A DNA stretch of 64,000 bases from Beroe forskalii (Eukaryota; Ctenophora; Nuda; Beroida; Beroidae). This document shows, in pieces, positions 55,949 through 64,000 of this stretch (positions within the stretch are counted from its first letter, which is position 1; the number at the start of each line of letters is the position of its first letter). The notes under the pieces are model-generated. The model saw nothing but the letters and a program-made list of their open reading frames with translations, had not been told where the DNA came from and ran no database searches. The position numbers were made by a program, and so were the translations under genes. The DNA lies in contig WFMF01000006.1 in NCBI GenBank assembly GCA_011033025.1, forward strand, positions 1,178,001 through 1,242,000, read 5' to 3'.

Positions 55949-56105
55949 GAGTTTATCCATATGTGCGCACATGATCATGCATCGATCGATAAAACGCGTG
56001 ACATTCAACACAAATTCTATGAAATCCAAGGTTTATTTTGCGTACTGTAAAATGTGCGTATCTATCAATTCCTTCATCGATCGATCGATGTGCATTGTGC
56101 CGCGT
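55949..56105. mobile_element. CATCGATCGAT-family MITE, second copy
   Basis: ATCCATATGTGCGCACATGA, GCATCGATCGATAAAACGCG, TACTGTAAAATGTGCG and TTCATCGATCGATCGATGTG mirror the layout of the copy at 54,922. The right terminus is diverged. Confidence 0.7.
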
Positions 56106-59083
56106 AAACTGCAGTTGAAAATTTGTAACCGTAAGTTAAGTGAACCCGGAACACAGTTCATCCGCATTTGAAAAATACCGCTGAGTACAACTTACGTCAC
56201 TTTGCAATGTTTACACTTTACGTGACAATAATGTTTACAAACTGTAAACAAAATAGTGATTATTACGTCAAATAATCAAGTTGTGTTTTTGACGTAATAA
56301 GTCAGTATATTGTTGTTTTTTTCAGTAACAGTAATTTTCTTCTAATTTAATTTTATCTTTTGTCTCCTTTTGTTGATATTTTATAGATCTAATTCCCGCC
56401 TTGGTTTCAACACCTGCTCCGCTCTTATGATCTTTGTTTTACATAATTTCCTTGTGTTTATGTGTTATTTACTTTAAATCTTTTACATAAATCTCTGTTT
56501 TTTGATTACGTAGTTTTCCTTAGGTCTAGGATTCCTATTTTGGATTTCCTAGGAGGAAATGACGTTCAATCCTGATTCCTGCTGAAAGTTCACGTCATAA
56601 CATATGAAATATCCTGCATGACGTGTCCTGGGTATAATTATACTATTTATTCGGTTACGCTAAAACGCATGGTTACTATTAAGTCGCTCACACTAACCGT
56701 ACTTTCTATTTTAACACTTTCAAACCATAGTAACTTTTTATGAAATTACCCAACTGAGTTACGCCCTTTAAACGCTGTTTTAAAGCATGAAAATGACCTC
56801 ATTGTACCCTCCCATGCGCAATGGAATATATCAAAGGAAAACAGGTGTCATTCGCAGTGCGGAAATCCTTACGGACTTGCTCTTTCTCCTTCTGCCCATT
56901 ATTTCTATTTTTATACGTCTGACATAACTGTAATTTGACATTTCTATTTTTGTATTGTGACAGTTTCATGCTCTTCCTGCGACCCTCATATAGGTTCATA
57001 TAAGTTGAAAATCAACATCCTTATCCTCCCTAAATTGATATTCCCTGGTAGCTCTTTAGATCTTTTGATAAACTTTTCTGCTCTAGTTCTGGAGAAGAGA
57101 TTGTGATCCCGAAAAGGCAAAGGATTTCCTAATTTGCTTTCAAGTCACATAGTGCATTTTAAAGTTTTGAATAAAATGTCACAATTATTCCACTAACTCA
57201 TCACCAAATTTTGTTTGAGTTTTTCAGAATCTTCCGTATCATTCTTTCTCCCCTTTCTCTACCACCTTTTAAATCAAGGTTTTTAACAGCCTTGAAAATC
57301 TCATGATTCTTTGGTTGCTTTATCTCTTGATTATCTGTTCCTGAGGTTCGTAAAACCAAACGCTGCCTTACTTTTCTAATTATTAAGCTATTTTAGGCTG
57401 CATTCCTATTGATAGCTCCGTGAAATTGCAATTCTGGCAATATTATAGATGATCTCACTCTATAACCGTCAAAACCTATTGCCATTTATGGAGTTCTGAC
57501 GTTTTTGAAGTTTTGCATCTATATTGCTTCTTTGTTTTTTGTGACGTAATAACATAGCAGCGTTGTATTAACGTCATGACACTACAAAAAGTGCTGTGCT
57601 GTGACGTCATTATCATAGCTTAGAGCAGAGAACTGATAACGCTGCAGTAATGTCTCCCTCGCATCACTGCTCACTGGTTGATGACGTCATTATCATAGAT
57701 TATAGTAGTGCGTTAATAACGTCATTATCTCACCTTCCATCAATTGTTTCGTGTTAACAAGTCGCATATAATACATGTCTTTTGTTAGCGAACATATATT
57801 CTTACAAAATATACTTTTTCTTGAGACTTATAGCATCGCCTCTCGCTCGAGAAGTTGAACTGTATGTATAGATGTCTCAGTTTGGTTTAATCGAATTTAT
57901 ATATTTAGGAGCTCGATATATTCATATATTGGGAGATGACGTCATTTTCATAGCGTAGAGTGGTGAATTGATGACATCAAACTTGCTGCTCGGCTATAAC
58001 GCTGCGAGAGGGATAAGACCAACGATTTAAAGTGTATGTTACTTTTATATTTTCTTGCACTATTTCTTTCAATTCATCATATATTGAGTCTTTGTAGACT
58101 GTGAGTTATTTGTTAAATTGATTAATAGAGTGAGACTGTTAATCTGGGTTTTTAGTGGGTAATGGGTCTCATACCCCACAACATGAGTGTCAAACCACGC
58201 GTTTGACTTTGTTGGAATATACACGCTCTTACTGATTGAACCTTCACGAAGGGCACTGCAAAGGGCTTCTAAATACCAGTTACAATCAACAGTCCTCCTA
58301 TTTTCCAACATATTGAGAATGTGGATACTTAGAAATCGCAACTACACCTTGGTTAACTACAGTAATAGAGACGCTTAGGATTTTAAATGGTTTTTAAACG
58401 CCAGTTTTAAACGCTAGTTTTATGCACTTCCCATAGTCCAATGTTCATGAAAATCAATTATATCGTGCACTTTGGTGACCTTGAATGAATTGCTATTTGC
58501 CAAAAAGTTTATCAACGCTCTTTTTATCCCAATATTAATTTATGGGCAATTCAATTTTTGCAATTTTCGCAACCTCTTCCAATGTGTCTCTACTCCTACA
58601 GTGAGTTGATGACCGCGTATTACCGGCTTATGAGATAGGGCGTTGTGTGACGTACAACATAACCCTACCCCGTGAGATAAGAACTCCTTCCAGCTTACGA
58701 AATTACCACCATTACCAACTAATACTTCCTAGCGGTACTTGAATGGAAGCTGGTCGAGAGGAAGGAATCGAGGTTTACAAATTATTTGATGTGTCTAGCT
58801 CGAAAACTGGCCCTGTGATCGACCAAAAACATAGTTTTCGAGGCATAATTTTTGCTTTAGTAGCTCAAAATGCATCTGAACATTTATGTGTGACGTGAAA
58901 TATCATAATTATAACCCTACCTCGTGAGACTATAGCACTCCCTTCAGTATATTCATCCGTCAAGATTGCTATATTTACTAAAAGGAATTTCCTATATCAA
59001 GCGGTATTATTATAGCCTTGACTCACGTGAATATATCCAGGTATTTTATTAGGGAGTGTTTATACCCACAGTGTGCTCAAGAC

Positions 59084-59132
59084 TGACCAATCAGGGCGTG
59101 TGATTTGTGCGATACTGCGCCCTGATTGGTCA
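59084..59132. repeat. Inverted CCAAT pair, perfect 15-bp stem
   Basis: TGACCAATCAGGGCG is followed 19 bases later by CGCCCTGATTGGTCA. The two CCAAT boxes face away from each other. This could be a small palindromic repeat or a divergent promoter element; no gene is seen beside it. Confidence 0.7.
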
Positions 59133-59507
59133 AGCAAGGGAGTGTTGTGGGTAAGGCAATGTGACGCTGCCTGCAGTTGCCAGGGATACGGAGCTCTAAT
59201 ATGCTGCGTGCGTTGTCAAATTATAACATCTACTGAGCCTCACTTTTGCCGCTTCTTAATTCTCTGGCTTTTGTTATAGTTTGAAATGTAGTTTTGTTCA
59301 CATTTTCATAAGTTCCCTTTCTCTAAATTTCGTTAGTTTTTTCCACATTTCTATTTATAAGTTCATTTATAAAGAATTACTTCAGCTGTTGTTGCATTTT
59401 ACAGATTAACTTAACTGATTGCACTCTTAAAATAACATTGCTAATGGAAACCACATTTTAGATTAACAAATTTGATGATGATTAACTTGATATTTTGATA
59501 TCTAATG

Positions 59508-60056
59508 GGTAAATTGAGCGATCCGTCGAGGCCAGTATCACGCCAGTATCGCGCCAGTATCAGACCAGTACCACGCCAGTATCGCGCCAGTATCAGGCCT
59601 ACCTCACGCCGTTATCGCGCCAGTATCACGCCAGTATCACGCCAGTATCACGCCAGTAGCGCGCCAGTAGAGCGCCAGTAACATAATAGCACGCCAGTAA
59701 AACTCGTCGAACTAACTTTAAGCCAGGACGCCAGTAACACGCCAGTATATGATCTGATACTGGCGTGCACCGGCGTCCTGGCTTTGTCGACGGCGCGATA
59801 CTATGATACTGGCGCGATAACGGCGTGAGGTAGGCCTGATACTGGCGCGATACTGGCGTGCTACTGGCGTGCTACTGGCGCGCAACTGGCGCGCTACTGG
59901 TGTGATGCTGGCGCGATACTGGCGTGATACTGGCGCGATAACGGCGTGAGGTAGGCCTGATACTGGCGCGATACTGGCGTGATACTGGCGTGGTACTGGC
60001 CTGATACTGGCGCGATACTGGCGTGATACTGGCCTCGACGGATCGCTCAATTTACC
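59508..60056. mobile_element. 549-bp foldback transposon with 8-bp target duplication
   Basis: The ends are GGTAAATTGAGCGATCCGTC, continuing GAGGCCAGTATCACGCC, and the exact complement. ATCTAATG is duplicated on both sides (59,500-59,507 and 60,057-60,064), an 8-bp target duplication as made by hAT-type transposases. Nearly the whole element is arms built from CGCCAGTATCA units; the turn is near 59,750. It has no coding sequence. Confidence 0.92.
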
Positions 60057-60344
60057 ATCTAATGATTACTGGATTTGAGGAGAATAAAATGGTGATTGAA
60101 GTCGGGATAAGACAGGTGGGGATAAACCTAACAACCATCGGCAACAACTTGATCTTTTGTACAGGTTCGTCCATTTCATCAGTTCACATATTTATTAATA
60201 CCGGAAAGTTGCGTGCCTTGAAATATACAAGTAATAATAAAACTCAAGATGTATCATGTGAATGATATTCACCACTTTTAAATAATCCATAATTAAGGCC
60301 TCATTTGCTTCACCAAATTCGTTTGAAATATGGTGTACGGCGCA

Positions 60345-60460
60345 GATTTGCACAATGCGCGGCGCACAGATGCACAATGCGCGCCGCGCAGATTCATAGT
60401 GCGCGGCGCACAGATGCACAATGCGCGGCGCGCAGATTCATAATGAGCGACGCACAGATG
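60345..60460. repeat. GCGCGGCGCACAGATGCACAA minisatellite
   Basis: Five or six units of 19-20 bp (GCGCGGCGCACAGATGCACA, alternating with GCGCAGATTCATA) run head to tail. It is unusually GC-rich for this region. Confidence 0.85.
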
Positions 60461-60499
60461 CTGACAAAGGTGCCAGCAGAGGAAATACGCTACGGAGCA

Positions 60500-60562
60500 T
60501 CTTTTCTGCCCCGTTTTGTTACCCAAGGAAAACATATCCTTGCGTTCCAAAAGGGCAGAATA
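60500..60562. mobile_element. Copy of the TTGTTACCCAAGGAAAA palindromic repeat
   Basis: TTCTGCCCCGTTTTGTTACC, CAAGGAAAACATATCCTTGC and TTCCAAAAGGGCAGAA form an overall palindrome with TTCTGCCC/GGGCAGAA ends. The same sequence is at 22,735-22,805. Confidence 0.7.
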
Positions 60563-60699
60563 ACATTATATTGCAAGTGTTACGAGTTAATGCTGCTCGA
60601 TCAGGTGCAAGGTTTGATATATATTACTATGTCCTTATTCTGTCACCACCTCAGCATCCCATTGCGTGGGTTTGACGTTCGGTTTACGTGTATTGTGCT

Positions 60700-60870
60700 T
60701 GTGTGAGTGTCTGTTTGTGTGATTGTCTGAGTGAGTGTCTGTTCGTTTACGTGTATTGTGCTTCTGTGAGTGTCTGTTAGTTTACGTGTATTGTGCTTGT
60801 GTGAGTGTTTGTTTGTTGTGAGTGTTTGTGTGAGTGTCTGTTTGTGTGAGTGACTGTTTGTTGTTAGTGT
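60700..60870. repeat. GTGTGAGTGTCTGTTTGT repeats
   Basis: Irregular G/T-rich units, with a 60-bp sub-unit containing GTTTACGTGTATTGTGCTT repeated three times from about 60,680. Confidence 0.8.
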
Positions 60871-62479
60871 TCATGTTTATATGTGCGCGCAGAATATAAA
60901 AGGAATGTTCATCCAAGTTACATTGTATATTAGCTTGTATACATTTCATATATATTAGTATTTGTGTGTTGATTGTTGTAAGACCCACTACCTGTGCTTC
61001 TTAACATGTTTTCATGTGGACAATGGACATCTCGTCGTAGTACGGATTACCCGTAACTATATTTACTGTTTCGAGTGTTGATATTATAAGGCTCATACCA
61101 TATTAACTTGGATGGTTTGAATTGTTAGCAACTCCGCACTTTGCGCCCTGCTAATCCCTTACAGTGGCATGTATGTCTATACTCTATATATCTACAGGTA
61201 ACGCGCGGCTCTGATGCACGTGCTCACTTTTCCAACCCCGTCTAGACTCTAGTGCAAACATTCTCTCACCGATCTTTAACCTGATATCTTTCCTTTGTTC
61301 CTTTGTATTGACTCAAAGCACTTTGGCATAATCCCCCACCCGACATAACATGAAGTGCATGTGTTGATGCTTTTCTTCCTTCCCATTGGTCAAAACGCCC
61401 CCACGTGACCTTGCCTCCACCAATCACAGCCCTTCTCGTATACCATTTGTAGGGTTGCTGCACTACAAGGGAAACACTTGGAGCTTTTCAGAAATCTATA
61501 CGGTCACGCGGACAAAGCAATATATATAGTTTCTCTATTGTATATCTTGTTCATATAAAGACTTTGTGCTGTGTGTGTTTATATTGTTTAAGTTATTCCC
61601 CGACGACATTATATTGTTTCCCTCCGTTTTATATATATATCTCTCTCGGAACTCGTATATCTCCCTCGGAACACGTACTCTTTTTACGTATATTTACCAA
61701 TATACGTGTTTGTTTTCTCTCTATCTCTCGTGCTGCGTAACCCTGTAGTTTATCTAATATTCTCATCGCTCCCTACACTCGAATACTCCTCCTCCTTCTC
61801 CCCTCAAGTAATATATTGACGAATGGTGGTCTCCCAATAACATGGTAGAGGAAACTCCTCCTTATGGGAAAGAAGAAACCCAACCGGAAGAACGACAAGA
61901 AAGACTCAGGCACGAGTGAGAGAAAAAATGCCGATTTCTGGAAAATATGCCAGTTTTTCGAAATTAACCACCCCCTTTTTTGAGAATTCATTTAGATATT
62001 TGATGAACATGGCTTTGAATTTTCGGGGAAAACAAGTTTGCGAATCCTTTTCAACTCTTATGATCATGATGCCCTCGTAAACTAGGATTTACAACTCTAT
62101 ACCGCTTCTCCACGGTTCTCTCCTTCGGTTGTCGCTGTAAATCACAGCTGTAATTATTCCCGCCCTGGCCAGGGCGGTAACCCCCTGCATATCAGAAAAA
62201 TAAAAAGAAATAGAGAGTCGGGACCTATCTAGAACGATTCGTCGTAAAATTTTAGGTCTAGAACAACCGTTCTTATAGATACGCGTATACTTAAATCGCA
62301 CGCTACAGTAACGTAACTGGCCAGGGCTATATATGAGAGAATTCGGTGTCACAGTGTTACTAAGAATAATAATAAGAAGAAGATGATAATTTGGGACCCA
62401 ATTTAAATCGATGAGATCTCAAGTTCCACAAATGGTAGAGACATGATCAAGGTCAGGTTTTGTAGATCTAAGATGGGAA

Positions 62480-63130
62480 AATGTAATAGGCTATAAGAGA
62501 AGTTCTGGTGACGTCATTATGACGTCATTATGACGTCATTATGACGTCATCAACTTAGCGAAATTTTACTGCTTTTTTAGCGAAAATAGGTCGTTTTCGA
62601 GCGCATTTTTCACCAAAAAGGAGTGGAGAAAGCTCAAAAATTTTGTAAAATCGTTAGTTGGAAATTTAAAGAGCTTTCAGAAAATCATACGGATCATTGG
62701 GCTAACTCGATTTTTCATCGAGATATACGCGATTTTCTAAGGTGCGGTAAACAATCGATGTCGAAAATTTCGGGCAAAACTTAAACGAGTGGTATGTCAA
62801 GAACTGCGACTTATCTTGAGATGAGACCGGTCAAATTATGTTGTACTAAGGCGGAATTGTCTTATAGGCTATATGGGAAGTTGGTTTTAGCCTATTTGGG
62901 TGCTGTGATGACGTCATCAAAATCGCGTAAAACCACTAAAATTGCGTATTTTTCGATAAAACGCTATTTTGCGCTACTTTGAACATCTCTAACTCAGAGA
63001 GTTTTCATCGGAATATGTTTTACTTCGATATTTTGCTTTTAGACCTCGAGATTTAGCTATAAAACGAGTTTCAAGGTGATCGGTCGAAATATGTCGTCAT
63101 GCAAAGCCTCTAAAAATTGAGCCGCAAAAT
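62480..63130. repeat. Two diverged copies of a roughly 370-bp repeat
   Basis: AGGCTATAAGAGAAGTTCTG with CRE sites, TTTTAGCGAAAATAG and GATATACGCGATTTTC in the first half correspond loosely to AGGCTATATGGGAAGTTGGT with GATGACGTCATC, TTTTCGATAAAACGC and TTCATCGGAATATG in the second (from about 62,866). It is a dispersed repeat of unknown type. Confidence 0.45.
62509..62549. promoter_or_regulatory. Four perfect CRE sites at 11-bp spacing
   Basis: TGACGTCA starts at 62,509, 62,520, 62,531 and 62,542, separated by TTA. TGACGTCA is the palindromic CREB/ATF site. The 11-bp period places all four on nearly the same helical face. No gene start was found next to it; it lies at the beginning of a longer repeat. 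Confidence 0.7.
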
Positions 63131-63680
63131 GGTTGAAATTACGTTAATGATGAAAAATTGTACTTTAGCCTTATTCTGTGATCGGATGACGAACTAATAA
63201 TGGTTTCCTTATGTCTCCAGTGACTAAATGTGGGAAATATACGATGAAATAGTGAATCACGTGAGTTCACGTGGACGTTTTGTAGAAATTAGGGGATTTC
63301 AAAACTGATATTTACATGCGATTTTCGACTTGATAACGTTGAAATGAGTTCAAATACGACTAATGCACGTGAAATTAGATATGGGTGCTACATTTCAGCA
63401 CGTGAGTTCACGTGGACGATTTGTAGAAATTAGTAAATTGGTCGGTTCTAGTAATTCCAAGTTAGAATAACGTTGTTTCGGAATGCGTGAGGTTTAGTTA
63501 CGTTGGTTCCAACCGAAAGAAATGGACTGACGTCACCAAATCAGCAGGGGGTTACTACGACAACCGTCCCGGTTTTGGAGAGCCTATAATGATAATTCCC
63601 TTCGGAATTTTCCTCCAGAATTTACATATTTTATATTGACTGGGCTAGTTATTAGAATTCTTCCAACTTAAACTCCCTCC

Positions 63681-63770
63681 GCGAGAGATAGGCGGTTCAA
63701 CGTCATCAACTCACTACATTGAGCTATGATAATGACTTAATCCTACCCCGCCTATTTCTCGCGCGCGGCG
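63681..63770. mobile_element. CRE-cored palindromic MITE
   Basis: GCGAGAGATAGGCGGTTCAA, CGTCATCAACTCACTACATT, GCTATGATAATGACTTAATC and CCGCCTATTTCTCGCGCGCG match the 29.5-30.6 kb family. In this copy the CRE is mutated (TGACTTAA). It ends 6 bp before the open frame at 63,776. Confidence 0.85.
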
Positions 63771-63775
63771 TGTAG

Positions 63776-64000
63776 CGCGCGCCGCACAACACTCTCAAGG
63801 GTTTGTTTTCTGAGTTCGAGGCGAGGATTAATGTCCGTTTTGACGATCTGAACGCTAGGTTTGATAACCTTGAGAGGCGTCTGAGTTGTCTTGAGGAGGC
63901 AGGTTCCAGTCGGGACATCAGGATAGGGAACACGCTGGCTCGGGTTGAGGATCTGGAGCAGCGGGGGGCCGATGTGGAGGCGAGGCTGGCCAGATTAGAG
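63776..64000 (+). CDS. Open coiled-coil frame running off the window (partial)
   Basis: 75 codons are open from just after a TAG at 63,773 to the window edge. From about residue 10 the sequence is a heptad-rich coiled coil: FSEFEARINVRFDDL, NARFDNLERRLSCLEE, then NTLARVEDLEQRG and VEARLARLE. It is GC-richer than its surroundings. No ATG is present in this frame, so the start is upstream through a splice or the frame begins at another codon. Coiled coils like this occur in ORF1 proteins of non-LTR retrotransposons and in many cellular proteins; the part visible does not decide. It directly follows a palindromic MITE. Confidence 0.5.

Larger units (their letters stand above)
52709..59499. other. 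Gene-free region
   Basis: No gene is recognised. AT-rich sequence holds two CATCGATCGAT-family elements (54,922-55,060 and 55,949-56,105), several CRE-core sequences (54,500, 55,640, 57,540-57,740, 57,940-57,980), two related blocks at 58,630-58,700 and 58,885-58,950, and an inverted CCAAT pair (59,084-59,132). Open frames are short and unlike proteins. Confidence 0.6.

Noticed and set aside
59718..60050. Arg/Ser/Pro repeat open frame
   Set aside because: It lies wholly within the arms of the foldback element made of CGCCAGTATCA units.
61566..62352. Short open frames and the 16-bp palindrome CGCCCTGGCCAGGGCG near 62,160 and 51,998
   Set aside because: The frames show no protein-like pattern. 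The palindrome is shared by two places but the flanks are too different to define an element.

Overview
The window is animal nuclear DNA, most likely from a marine invertebrate. The signs are multi-exon genes with GT-AG introns, metazoan-type signalling domains (C2, PDZ, RhoGEF, PH), the standard code with TGA as stop, an AT-rich background, and very many short palindromic transposons. I cannot name the species. Coding sequence is concentrated in the first 23 kb. The remaining 41 kb is almost wholly repeats and unrecognised non-coding DNA.

2.2-11.5 kb, plus strand: a Rho guanine-nucleotide exchange factor reconstructed from about 17 exons, with domain order C2, PDZ, DH, PH. Its 5' end is not seen and its 3' end is uncertain. 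13.7-23.0 kb, minus strand, convergent with the first gene: an S-adenosylhomocysteine hydrolase (AHCY) gene. I could assemble nine exons of it with matching splice phases at every junction. It carries unusual substitutions in the adenosine pocket, a triplicated N-terminal motif and a scrambled C-terminal exon. Nested in its fourth intron, on the same strand, is an intronless, GC-richer gene for a secreted DOPA 4,5-dioxygenase-family protein (17,812-18,387).

Both large genes contain tandem arrays grown from pieces of their own exons: a DH exon (8.1-8.8 kb), a PH exon (10.0-10.8 kb), and the AHCY C-terminal exon (about ten copies, each with its own stop codon, 12.2-13.7 kb). The two RhoGEF arrays are interleaved with many copies of the palindrome GTTACCATGGTAAC, which fits the RFX X-box consensus. 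Intron 1 of AHCY has seven CACGTG E-boxes and intron 2 an array of CCAAT boxes.

23-64 kb: no gene is recognised except an open coiled-coil frame running off the right edge (63,776-64,000) and a few weak exon candidates. The region holds several families of small inverted-repeat elements. The main ones are a CRE-cored family clustered at 29.5-30.6 kb, a GAACTGCAGTTC-ended hairpin family, and a CATCGATCGAT family. It also holds a 373-bp TIR element with a 6-bp target duplication (30,959-31,331), a 6.4-kb TIR transposon with no recognisable transposase (46,267-52,702) that contains a second large foldback, a 549-bp foldback element with an 8-bp target duplication (59,508-60,056), many minisatellites, and four CRE sites spaced exactly 11 bp apart (62,509-62,549).
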